24,208 nucleotides of DNA from JABMOV01 sp964654545 (lineage in GTDB: Bacteria > Fidelibacterota > Marinisomatia > Marinisomatales > JABMOV01): positions 1 to 24,208 of the forward strand of contig CAZZIU010000026.1 of assembly GCA_964654545.1 (NCBI GenBank). The letters run 5' to 3'. A model generated the notes under the pieces. The model saw only the letters and a list, made by a program, of their open reading frames with translations, was not told the origin of the DNA and did no database searches. Position numbers and translations under genes: made by a program. Of the stretch, positions 6,721 to 15,507 are shown in pieces (position 1 is the first letter of the stretch; each line of letters starts with the position of its first letter).

Positions 6721-6771
6721 TTAATTTGTCTTTTCATGTTTGTGCAAGATTAAGTCTTTTCGACAAATTAA
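6721..6771. repeat. 10-bp inverted repeat between csp and the REC-GGDEF-EAL gene
   Basis: TTAATTTGTC (6721-6730) and GACAAATTAA (6762-6771) are exact reverse complements separated by 31 bases. Overlapping them is a direct repeat, GTCTTTTC at 6728-6735 and 6754-6761. The element sits in the 335-base divergent region between the csp start (6552) and the signalling gene at 6888, so it could be a regulator site for either promoter. Apart from this and the possible -10 box I see nothing else in 6553-6887. Confidence 0.4.
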
Positions 6772-6887
6772 CGAATGAATAGTTGCCTGATATCATCACA
6801 CAATCCTGATCACAGAAACAATCGAATTGCACCGGACCTGTTTACCTCTAGTTATCGGACTTATTATTAATTAATATCCAATTAGAA

Positions 6888-8627
6888 ATGACGACTATCT
6901 CACCCCAACCAAAAGTTCGACTACTGATTGTCGATGACGATCCTCTTATTTTACGGCAGATTTCGTTGATTTTAAAAAGCGACGATTTTGTGCTCGATAC
7001 CGCCGAGAATGGAGAACTGGCGCTTAACAAGATTAATGGCGATGGGAATTATGATGCTATTGTTCTGGATATTATGATGCCGGGAAAGACCGGACTGGAA
7101 GTGTGTGAAGAAGTACGAAAACAATTCAACCTTTTTGAGCTGCCCATTGTTATATCATCTGCCCTTTCATCTCCCGAGGATATCGCCAAAGGACTGGAAT
7201 GCGGAGCCAATGATTATATTTCCAAACCCATTAACCGCATTGAATTGATTGCACGTGTAAAAAATTTAGTAAACCTAAAGCAAATCAACGATATTGCTCG
7301 TGCCAACGAAAACCTTGCAAAAACGCAAACCTATTACGACTCCGTAACCGGTCTGCCCAACCGTTCCTATCTTTATTCAAAAATCCAGTCTCTGGTAGAA
7401 AAAGTACATACGGATCAATCGTCGGTGGCTGTGATTGTATTTAATATTGATAATTTTAAATCTATTAACAATTCGCTGGGATACCATATCGGTGATATTT
7501 ATCTGCAGGAAATCAGTCGATTAATTAAATCAAATCTCGAAAAAGATGATTTGCTCATCCATCTTCATACCGATACGTTTGCTGTACTAAAGTCAGGATT
7601 TATTACAACCTCTGATCGCCAGTCCGTCGTAGAGGATTACGTGCGATCACTTTTGAAAAATATAACCCAGCCCATAACTATCCATCAATATGAATTCAGC
7701 ATGACCGCCAGTGCAGGTATTGCGTTTTATCCCTTTGAGAACCGATCACTAAATGAAGTGCTTCGATGTGCTGATGCAGCAATGTATGTCAGCAAACGCC
7801 GCACACAAAATTCATTCCTGTTTCATTCCAAAGTGATACACAATACCGAAACGGCACGGTTTGACCTGGAAAAGAAACTGAAGCATGCCATCAATCAAAA
7901 TCAATTTGCCATTTACTACCAACCGCAAATAAGTACATCCAGCGAAAAGATTGTTGGGGCTGAAGCGTTGGTTCGCTGGGAACACCCAACCGAAGGATTG
8001 ATTTTTCCGGGTAATTTCATTCCCGTTGCCGAAGAAAGCGGTCTTATTATTAATCTGAGCGAGTGGATTATCGAGGAGGCCGTGAAACAATCCTTGCACT
8101 GGCAGGGGCAGGGATTAGAACCCATCCGTATTGGAATCAATCTTTCCCCACAGCATTTTCACAGTAAAAATCTTATTCCTTATATAAAAAGTATTTTAGA
8201 AAATTACCATTTCAGTGCGGAGAACCTGGAGTTTGAGATTACGGAAGGGTGCATAATGACCGATATTGATGAGGCAATTGACCAGCTGAATGAAATGCGA
8301 GAGATGGGATTGGGTTTATCCGTGGATGATTTTGGAACCGGCTATTCTTCCTTAAGCTATCTAAAACGATTCCCCATTCATACCCTGAAAATAGATCAGT
8401 CATTTATCAGCCCTAATATCAGCCAAAATATAACGGAGGGTGCCATAGTACAGTCCATTATCAAACTCGGACACAGTTTAAATTTAAATGTTATTGCCGA
8501 GGGTGTCGAAACCTTTGATCAGTTGGAATATCTCCGTAGAAATTATTGTAACGAAGTGCAGGGCTTTTATTTTAGCCGGGCCATATCCGTCTCAACTTTC
8601 CCCGACCTGGTCCGCAGTTTCTCCTGA
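6888..8627 (+). CDS. Response regulator with degenerate GGDEF and intact EAL domain (c-di-GMP phosphodiesterase)
   Basis: This 579-residue cytoplasmic protein has three domains. Residues 10-130 are a receiver: acidic pocket Asp16-18, phospho-acceptor Asp61 in VLDIMMP, Ser90/91 and Lys113. Residues about 150-315 are a GGDEF fold, but the active loop reads HTDTF (227-231) instead of GGDEF, so cyclase activity is probably lost; it may be structural or bind GTP. Residues about 325-579 are an EAL domain with the catalytic set present: EALVRWEHP (Glu359), Asn418 in INLSP, Glu450/Glu453 in EITEG, DDFGTG (480-485), Lys501 and EGVET (538-542). The expected output is phosphorylation-controlled hydrolysis of c-di-GMP. 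The start is ATG 6888, just before the receiver; no clear Shine-Dalgarno. The 3' end overlaps the converging kinase gene by 36 bases. Either kinase opposite could be its partner, but that is inference. Confidence 0.93.
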   Translation: MTTISPQPKVRLLIVDDDPLILRQISLILKSDDFVLDTAENGELALNKINGDGNYDAIVLDIMMPGKTGLEVCEEVRKQFNLFELPIVISSALSSPEDIAKGLECGANDYISKPINRIELIARVKNLVNLKQINDIARANENLAKTQTYYDSVTGLPNRSYLYSKIQSLVEKVHTDQSSVAVIVFNIDNFKSINNSLGYHIGDIYLQEISRLIKSNLEKDDLLIHLHTDTFAVLKSGFITTSDRQSVVEDYVRSLLKNITQPITIHQYEFSMTASAGIAFYPFENRSLNEVLRCADAAMYVSKRRTQNSFLFHSKVIHNTETARFDLEKKLKHAINQNQFAIYYQPQISTSSEKIVGAEALVRWEHPTEGLIFPGNFIPVAEESGLIINLSEWIIEEAVKQSLHWQGQGLEPIRIGINLSPQHFHSKNLIPYIKSILENYHFSAENLEFEITEGCIMTDIDEAIDQLNEMREMGLGLSVDDFGTGYSSLSYLKRFPIHTLKIDQSFISPNISQNITEGAIVQSIIKLGHSLNLNVIAEGVETFDQLEYLRRNYCNEVQGFYFSRAISVSTFPDLVRSFS

Positions 8628-10598
8628 TACAGGTAGGGTAATATAAAATTCGTTTCCCGTAGATTCACCCGGTCTTGTCCCCACATTACCATCATGAACT
8701 TCTGCAATGCGTTTAACGATTGCCAAACCCAGTCCACGCCCTTTGTTTTTTATATTTAATTGCAGGGAGCGTTCAAATATTGAGGACCTATCCTCTTCTT
8801 GGATTGTTTCTCCATAATCGATTACGCTCGCTGTTATTTTTTCCAAATCCCAGGAAATTTTTAACAATATTTTCTTCCCCTTTTGCGCATATTTGATTGC
8901 ATTGCTGATAAAATTTTTAAATACTTCTATCAAAATGGGATTGGCCATGATAAACATTTTTTCAGGTAAATCTGTAGCAACCGTCATGCCCACATTTTTA
9001 AGGGACGGGGCAAAACTATCGGCCGCTTCTTTCATCATTTGAACAAGATCCAGTGACTCTTTTTCAACCCGCTCACCAATGGCCACTTTTGAAAGAGTCG
9101 TTGCATTTTCGATCACCTTCAACAGATTGACACTGCTTGAATGGATGGTCCCAATCAATTCGTCGGCAGGCTTGTCATCTTTTAGCAATTTTGCCATCCC
9201 GTGAATGACCCCGGCTGGATTTTTAAGATCATGGGTAATGATATCCAGCAATAATTCTTTCATGGTATTCGATTCAATCAGTTTTTCCGTTCGTTCGGCT
9301 ACCAAATCCTCCAGATGCTCTTTATGAACCACCAATTCTTCCCGTTGGCGATCGACAGTTTTAAAGGCATAGGTTAATCGATAGGCCAGCAATAATGCCT
9401 GAATCATAATAAAAATAACCAAACCGTATTGAATGACGTATCCTGTGAAAATCACTTCAAATGCGACCAGTAAATCATTAATAAAAGCCGCAATTAAAAT
9501 AATGGTGGCTGTAAAAAATGCAACGGCCCCATCCCGTTTATTCTTTATGGCCCATATCATGACAAAAATCCCATAAACCACCGACAATAGACCTATCAGG
9601 AGGAAAAAGTTTAATCCCCGCGTAAAAATGCGGGCAGGCGTAATGAGTACTGAGATTGCTAAAAGGGCATAACAGGATAGCAGACCGTAATATACTTTCG
9701 AAATTTTTTCATGCGTGAAGACGGTATGCATGTAATGCAAAAACAATGGCATCCCAAAATAAACCGTAAGAAACTCTATTCGAATCAGTAACCACCATGG
9801 CCAGGTCGTTGTAATGTATTGGATGGGGACGTACCCCGTTACGAACGTACGCATCGCCAGTGTAATGCTGAATAGTCCAAAATAATATGGTGATTTTGTA
9901 TAGGTGTGAATTGGGTACATACCAATATGATACAAGCCATTTAACAGCAGAACGCCACCGACTAAAAAGGCCATGATTAATGCAAACCGCTGTCCAGACC
10001 AGATAACTGTTTGTTCTCCCAGGATAGCTTCTTCCCAGAATCCGCCTTTTTGATGGTAATAATTTGAGACGTGGACTACTATGTCTATTGTGTCATGTCG
10101 ACTTGTAAAATCCACAACTTGTGGATTATAGCTTGGGGTTGATGTTTCACGGGATGTACCAGGAACGCCTGCAGAAAAAAGTTTTACCCCATTCACGTAT
10201 AAATCATAGGCCGTCGCAATGGTTGGCATATCAATGGACAAACGTTCCGGCAGCGAATCGGCTGTTATTCTGGCATGGTAGGTGGCATACCCGTTTGCGT
10301 CTATTTCTTTACCATGAATATTTGTTCCGTCCCAGAGTCCCGGGACCTCAATATAGGTATCCGGCTGTGGATTTGTGCCCGCCAGAAATAATTCAGGTTT
10401 GATAAACTGTTGCCAGTAAAACTCCCATTCACCATTAAGAGGGATTTCGCCATGATCTGCCAAATCCCAGCCTTTTAAATCAAGAACCCCTTTTTGAATC
10501 ATTGGCACATCATGATGCGGATCATGATCCGCCATTAGAAAACAAACAACAAATACCAGTCCAGTTAGATAACGCTTATTCAAGTATCTGCCACTCAT
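8592..10598 (-). CDS. 7TMR-DISM membrane histidine kinase
   Basis: This 668-residue inner-membrane sensor kinase begins with a signal-like hydrophobic segment (10-23). Residues about 35-200 are a periplasmic jelly-roll sensor of the DISM type, with the usual opening GWDLADHG and LNGEWEFYWQQ. Seven membrane helices follow (about 203-408). A coiled linker (412-445) leads to the kinase core: His456 in THDLKNP, N-box Asn566 in NFISNAIKYA, and G2 box GRGLGLAIVKRI (620-631). The G1 box reads DYGETI, so the second glycine of the usual DxGxG is replaced by Thr; ATP binding may be altered. DISM sensors are thought to bind extracellular small ligands, often carbohydrates. The gene overlaps the upstream hybrid kinase by 4 bases (ATGA), so the two are probably translated together. 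There is no own receiver domain; the partner is likely nearby. Confidence 0.92.
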   Translation of the reverse strand: MSGRYLNKRYLTGLVFVVCFLMADHDPHHDVPMIQKGVLDLKGWDLADHGEIPLNGEWEFYWQQFIKPELFLAGTNPQPDTYIEVPGLWDGTNIHGKEIDANGYATYHARITADSLPERLSIDMPTIATAYDLYVNGVKLFSAGVPGTSRETSTPSYNPQVVDFTSRHDTIDIVVHVSNYYHQKGGFWEEAILGEQTVIWSGQRFALIMAFLVGGVLLLNGLYHIGMYPIHTYTKSPYYFGLFSITLAMRTFVTGYVPIQYITTTWPWWLLIRIEFLTVYFGMPLFLHYMHTVFTHEKISKVYYGLLSCYALLAISVLITPARIFTRGLNFFLLIGLLSVVYGIFVMIWAIKNKRDGAVAFFTATIILIAAFINDLLVAFEVIFTGYVIQYGLVIFIMIQALLLAYRLTYAFKTVDRQREELVVHKEHLEDLVAERTEKLIESNTMKELLLDIITHDLKNPAGVIHGMAKLLKDDKPADELIGTIHSSSVNLLKVIENATTLSKVAIGERVEKESLDLVQMMKEAADSFAPSLKNVGMTVATDLPEKMFIMANPILIEVFKNFISNAIKYAQKGKKILLKISWDLEKITASVIDYGETIQEEDRSSIFERSLQLNIKNKGRGLGLAIVKRIAEVHDGNVGTRPGESTGNEFYITLPVSGETADQVGES

Positions 10599-13500
10599 AT
10601 ATATTTCTTTATATTTTCAATCAGGTTATCCTGTTTCACCGGTTTGGTGATGAAATCATCACATCCATGGTCCAAACAGCGTTGTTTATCTGCTTTAAAT
10701 GCATGGGCCGACAGTACAATGATTGGGATCTCCTTCCACTCCGATGTATCTTTCATGATGTCTGCCAGATCCAGTCCATGTTGTTTTCCCTTTAGGGACA
10801 AATCCAACAGTACCAGGTGAACCGGATGCTGGTTCAGTTGATTGATTGCTGTCGAAACCGAATCAGCAAAATGAATTTTATACTGATGTCTTTTTAAATA
10901 AAACCCTATCAGATTCTGGTTGCTTGGGTCATCTTCAACCACCAAAATGCTTGTATCTTTGTTACTCGTAATCTGTTTTTCTTTTTTGGTAAACTTTCTA
11001 ATCTTTTCAGTACCGACCGTTTCCAGTGACACCACATTTTCGAACTGCAGGATGAAAGTTGTGCCCTTCCCTTTTTTACTGTCTATACCTATGTCAACTT
11101 CGCACATGTCCAGATACCGTTTTGTTAAAGCCATCCCCAGGCCCACACCCTGGTACTGTTTTGTGTATCCTTCACTTTCCTGTGAAAAAATTTCGAATAT
11201 CTTGCTTTGGTATTCTTTTGAGATTCCGATACCCGTATCCTTAACGTCCATAAAGACCTTTTTGTCTTTTTCCTTTAATGTTATCGTAATCCCACCCTGA
11301 TGCGTGTACTTGATGGCATTCTCAATGAGATGGGACACAGAACTGGAAATAGCATGTTCATCCGCCACAACGGTTGCATCAAAAATCTCAAACACCATAT
11401 TGATATACAACCCCTTGTCTTTTGCCGGCTGCAGATTTTCTGCCACACAATCCTCTATAATTGGGCGTAAGTTGATCTCTTCCATTTCAGCAATAATGGT
11501 ACCCGCCTCTATTTGGGAAATATCCAGGATTTCATGGACGGTATTCATCAGCCTGTTTCCGCTGGATCGAATCACATCAAAAAATTCCAGTTCATCAGAA
11601 TCCAGTTTTTTCCCTACCGTATCTTTTAATAATTCTGTAAAACCCAATATGGCATTTAAGGGCGTGCGAATTTCATGGGACATATTTGCTAAAAAGAGCG
11701 TTTTCACTTTGTCCGCTTGTTGGGCTTTTTCCAGAGCCATACGGGTGGCATCACGGGCCTCCACCAATTCAGTAATATCGCGAATTATACCATAGATATT
11801 TTCTTCTTTTCCTGCCTGATTCCGGTTTACCACAGCGGATTCGAGACAATGAACTACAGATCCTGAATGGTCGTGATAGTCAATCTGCATGTTTTGCACA
11901 AACCCGTCTTTTTTCAGGTGGGAGTGAAATTCATTGAACTGGTCTTTAAAAACATAAAGCTTTTCGGACTTAATGGTGCTTAGTGCGGATCGTTTTATGC
12001 CAAACATCATTAAGCCGGCGTCATTGATATCAACAATCTTTTGTTTACCGTTTAAAACGTAAATGGCATCTTTGGATGTTTCAAAAATTGTCCGAAATTT
12101 CCGTTCACTGATTTTTAGATCCTCTTCCGATTTCTTTCTTTCCGTGATATCCCGTGCAAATGCAATGATCACATCTTTCCCAAAATAGGTGCCTCTTATT
12201 AGCTGGACTTCCTTGGGAAATATGGTCCCGTCTTTCTTTTTCCCCCAGAATTCAAAAATTTGTGGTTTACCTTTAAAAGCTTTTTTGATATAAGCTTCTA
12301 AAGCCTTCATGTCATTGTGCTTAGGTGCCGATAAAAAGCTGGGGGTTTTACCAATAAATTCTTCTTTTTTATATCCATACATTTCTTCAGCAGTTTTATT
12401 TATATCAATAAAAGTACCGTCTTTATCCTGTATATAAATTGCATCGAGTGTGCTGTTAAACAATCCACGGTAACTACGTTCAGATTCATGCAACGCTTCC
12501 GATATGCGTTTCTGTTCGCTTATCTCCAGCTTAACGGCCACAAAATGGGTGATTTTCCCCTTTGTGTCCTTCATTGGCGCAATATTTGTCATATCCCAGT
12601 AATAACTGCCATCTTTTTTCTTATTATAAAATTCACCGCGCCAGTGATGTCCCGATATAATTTTCTTCCAAAGTGATTCATAATATTCTTTGTCATGGTA
12701 CCCTGATTTCAGAATTGAGGGTGATTTACCAATGACTTCTTCCAATGTATAACCGGTTGTTACTGTAAACCGTTCATTCACATATTCAAATATCCCTTTG
12801 GTGTTTGTTATGACAACCATTGCGGGACTTTCTTCCATGGCAAATGATAGTTTCCGTAACATTTGTTCAGACTCAACCCGATCAGTAATGTCAATTGCGA
12901 TACTGCGAATAATTTTCTCATTATCAATCGTTTCAATCTGAAAACATCGGTCATGCAACCATTTCCATTCGCCATTCTTGTCCTGTATCATATATTCTAT
13001 ATCAAAAGGAATGTCCTTCTTGGCATTGTCAATTGCTTCCCTAACTTTTGCCACATGGTCCGGATGAATTGATTGATTCCATAAAAAAGGACTCTTGAGA
13101 AGATGTTCGCTGCTATAACCAAGTGTTTTCTTCACATTCCTGGAATAAAACACGCCTCCGTCTTTCAAACTATAGGTATAAACAATATCGGGAATACTGT
13201 CAACGATTGATCTATAGTTTGATTCGCTCTCAATCAGGGCGGCTTCCATTTCTTTCCGAATAGTGATATCTTGAAACAGTCCTTCTACAGAAACCGGATC
13301 ACCCTCTTCATTTCGTATCAAATGGATATTGCTTTCAACAAATATCTGATCACCTGATTTCGTCTTAAATGTAAGTTCAAAATTGCTTACCCTGTCCTGT
13401 ATTCCCAGCAGTTCACGTAGTTCTTCGATCTCTTCGGAATGGACGTACAAATCTTTTTCCACACTCATACCGATTAATTCGGTTTCACTTTTGTAACCCA

Positions 13501-14863
13501 GCAGCTTGGCCGTGGCTGGATTTACCAGTTGAATATTGCCATCCACATCTGTGAGGATGTATCCATTGTCCATGCTCCGGAAAATATTCCGGAATTTCTT
13601 TTCACTTGCTTCCAGTGCCAGCTTTGTTTCCAGCCGTGTGGTTATATCCCAGTTGGTTCCAATCATTCGAATGGCACTGCCTTTTATATCGCGAATAACA
13701 ATGGCAGTGACGCGTAGATGCCGCTGAACATTATCCGGTCGTATAATGCGGTAACTGGTGTTAAAATCCTGTTTCCCCTCCAGTGCCAAATCAATATCTG
13801 ATAATATTCCATCAATATCATCGGGATGAATAAAGGATTTCCACCGCTCATAGTCAACCTGCCGCACATCCGGATCTACCCCGTAGTGCATACACGTAAT
13901 GTCATCCCAGACAGTAATGCCCTCTTTTATGAACCAATCCCAAATTCCGATATTAGCTGATTTCGTTGCCAGTTTGAGTCGATCCGTGGTTTGGGCCAGA
14001 TCCCGTTCCGCTTCCTTGCGTTCAGAAATATCTCTCTGAAGCGCCAGGATATATTCTAATTTTTGGTTCTTATCGACCACTTTTTCGATATTGAGCAGGA
14101 CCCATTTTTCCTGACCCCGTTTGTTGCGAATACTTAACTCCACATTTCGCAGTTGAGTGCTTTTCAATATTTTTTTGAATGATAGTATCGCTTTTTCACG
14201 GGATTCATCGGTATAGAAATCAGAATATTGTTTTCCAATGATTTCTTTTTTGGGATAGCCCAGTGCTTTTACGGCAGCTTTGTTCACATCCAGTATTTCA
14301 CCACTTTTACTAATTCGGTAACCATAACCCGGCAAATTTTGGAACATGTGCTTAAAATGATATTCTGCCTCTTTCAGCCGCTTTTCAGCTTCCACTCTTT
14401 CCGTCACGTCATGGATTACAGAATAAAGGTAGGTACGATTATTAACTGTGAATGGTCCACTGTGTACTTCAACATCACGGACGTGGCCATTGGCCAGTTT
14501 ATGACGGAAGTGGAAATGTCGCTTCCTTTTTTCCCTGGCTTGCCGCATTTTCTCTGCAACTGCCTTTTTAGATAACGTATTTATGTCGGATATTTTTTTT
14601 GTAAGAAGCGTCTTTTTCGTATACCCATAGAATTTTACGGCGGCAGAGTTAGCATCAACTATCAATCCATCACTTTTCGGATCAATAACCAATTTAATGG
14701 CTGTATTGGTCTCAAACATTTGTTGGTATTTTAAATCTTCGCGATTTGTTTTATCTTCCAAATACGACGTACGAAGGAACAACCCGATGTCCAGTCCAAT
14801 ACCTTTTAATATTTTCTGTTCATCTTTATCAATTTCCATTGTGATTGGGACCCGAATACCCAT
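10595..14863 (-). CDS. Soluble hybrid histidine kinase with eight PAS-like repeats
   Basis: From ATG 14863 this is 1422 residues without membrane segments. Eight PAS or PAS/PAC units of about 115-125 residues lie at roughly 45-155, 165-282, 295-408, 420-535, 547-662, 668-783, 793-908 and 918-1033, several ending in the PAC signature DITERK. The kinase core has His1063 in SHEIRTPLN, Asn1182 in ENAIKYTHQGG, DTGIGIS (1209-1215) and GVGLGMALTKRY. The C-terminal receiver has Asp1311/1312, phospho-acceptor Asp1354, Ser1385 and Lys1407. It is a cytoplasmic sensor probably reading several redox or small-ligand cues. The frame stays open upstream of 14863 to the N gap with no stop, so the true start may lie in the gap. 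The ATG has AGG at fair spacing. It overlaps the DISM kinase by 4 bases. Confidence 0.92.
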   Translation of the reverse strand: MGIRVPITMEIDKDEQKILKGIGLDIGLFLRTSYLEDKTNREDLKYQQMFETNTAIKLVIDPKSDGLIVDANSAAVKFYGYTKKTLLTKKISDINTLSKKAVAEKMRQAREKRKRHFHFRHKLANGHVRDVEVHSGPFTVNNRTYLYSVIHDVTERVEAEKRLKEAEYHFKHMFQNLPGYGYRISKSGEILDVNKAAVKALGYPKKEIIGKQYSDFYTDESREKAILSFKKILKSTQLRNVELSIRNKRGQEKWVLLNIEKVVDKNQKLEYILALQRDISERKEAERDLAQTTDRLKLATKSANIGIWDWFIKEGITVWDDITCMHYGVDPDVRQVDYERWKSFIHPDDIDGILSDIDLALEGKQDFNTSYRIIRPDNVQRHLRVTAIVIRDIKGSAIRMIGTNWDITTRLETKLALEASEKKFRNIFRSMDNGYILTDVDGNIQLVNPATAKLLGYKSETELIGMSVEKDLYVHSEEIEELRELLGIQDRVSNFELTFKTKSGDQIFVESNIHLIRNEEGDPVSVEGLFQDITIRKEMEAALIESESNYRSIVDSIPDIVYTYSLKDGGVFYSRNVKKTLGYSSEHLLKSPFLWNQSIHPDHVAKVREAIDNAKKDIPFDIEYMIQDKNGEWKWLHDRCFQIETIDNEKIIRSIAIDITDRVESEQMLRKLSFAMEESPAMVVITNTKGIFEYVNERFTVTTGYTLEEVIGKSPSILKSGYHDKEYYESLWKKIISGHHWRGEFYNKKKDGSYYWDMTNIAPMKDTKGKITHFVAVKLEISEQKRISEALHESERSYRGLFNSTLDAIYIQDKDGTFIDINKTAEEMYGYKKEEFIGKTPSFLSAPKHNDMKALEAYIKKAFKGKPQIFEFWGKKKDGTIFPKEVQLIRGTYFGKDVIIAFARDITERKKSEEDLKISERKFRTIFETSKDAIYVLNGKQKIVDINDAGLMMFGIKRSALSTIKSEKLYVFKDQFNEFHSHLKKDGFVQNMQIDYHDHSGSVVHCLESAVVNRNQAGKEENIYGIIRDITELVEARDATRMALEKAQQADKVKTLFLANMSHEIRTPLNAILGFTELLKDTVGKKLDSDELEFFDVIRSSGNRLMNTVHEILDISQIEAGTIIAEMEEINLRPIIEDCVAENLQPAKDKGLYINMVFEIFDATVVADEHAISSSVSHLIENAIKYTHQGGITITLKEKDKKVFMDVKDTGIGISKEYQSKIFEIFSQESEGYTKQYQGVGLGMALTKRYLDMCEVDIGIDSKKGKGTTFILQFENVVSLETVGTEKIRKFTKKEKQITSNKDTSILVVEDDPSNQNLIGFYLKRHQYKIHFADSVSTAINQLNQHPVHLVLLDLSLKGKQHGLDLADIMKDTSEWKEIPIIVLSAHAFKADKQRCLDHGCDDFITKPVKQDNLIENIKKYI

Positions 14864-14911
14864 GAAACCTGTAACCGCAGTTTTATTAGTGAGCCTTAGT
14901 AGAATGTATTT

Positions 14912-15011
14912 NNNNNNNNNNNNNNNNNNNNNNNNNNNNNNNNNNNNNNNNNNNNNNNNNNNNNNNNNNNNNNNNNNNNNNNNNNNNNNNNNNNNNNNNN
15001 NNNNNNNNNNN
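14912..15011. other. Assembly gap of exactly 100 N
   Basis: The run is exactly 100 N, the conventional placeholder when contigs are joined without a known gap size. It removes the end of the receiver gene and possibly the start of the hybrid kinase, so reading frames across it cannot be compared. Confidence 0.98.
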
Positions 15012-15389
15012 GGCTGCTATTCGTTTGTTGGCAATGTCTATAGCATGCCGAAGCACTTCAGGATTAAGTGGTTTAGATAGAAAACCGTCTGGTGAAATGT
15101 GTCTTAAATCTTCCTGATTTATACTGGCTGCATGTGCCGTTACAAATATAATGGCTGTCTTCCAGTTGAGTGCCTCGATTTGTGCCGATGTTTCGATGCC
15201 ATTCCATTCACCCCTTAACTGGTAATCCATCAATATAATATCGGGGCGGGATTGACGAATTTTGTCCAGTGCAGATTTCCCCGTACTGGCGGTACCAACA
15301 ACATCGTAACCCAGAGAATGCACGATGAAAGAGATTTGCTTCCTGGTTTGAAGATCGTCCTCGACTACAAAAACTGTTGGTTTTCTCAT
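15012..15389 (-). CDS. Response regulator receiver protein, 3' end lost in gap
   Basis: The 126 visible residues form one complete receiver domain: acidic pocket Glu10/Asp11/Asp12, phospho-acceptor Asp55 in ILMDYQL, Thr84 in FVTAHA and Lys106 in LSKP. The ATG at 15389 has a strong ribosome site (GAGAGGA, about 5 nt away), unlike most genes here. After residue 126 the sequence enters the gap, so it may be a stand-alone receiver, carry an output domain, or be joined in frame to the PAS-rich kinase downstream; receiver-PAS-kinase proteins are a known architecture. The stop at 14886-14888 on the far side belongs to this gene only if the gap happens to preserve frame. It is separated by 118 bases from the enzyme gene upstream on the same strand. 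Confidence 0.88.
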
Positions 15390-15507
15390 GGGTCCTCTCT
15401 AATCATTCGATGCATGTAATCTTCTAATGCAATGTTCATCTAAGGAATATACCAGGTACGTGGACAAAATATTACTTGTATCCCCTTTGAATTTCAATAG
15501 CGAACCC

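Noticed and set aside
14886..15389. A single 167-residue receiver protein reading through the N run
   Set aside because: The gap length is a placeholder, so the frame on the far side is arbitrary. Only the 126 residues before the gap are supported.
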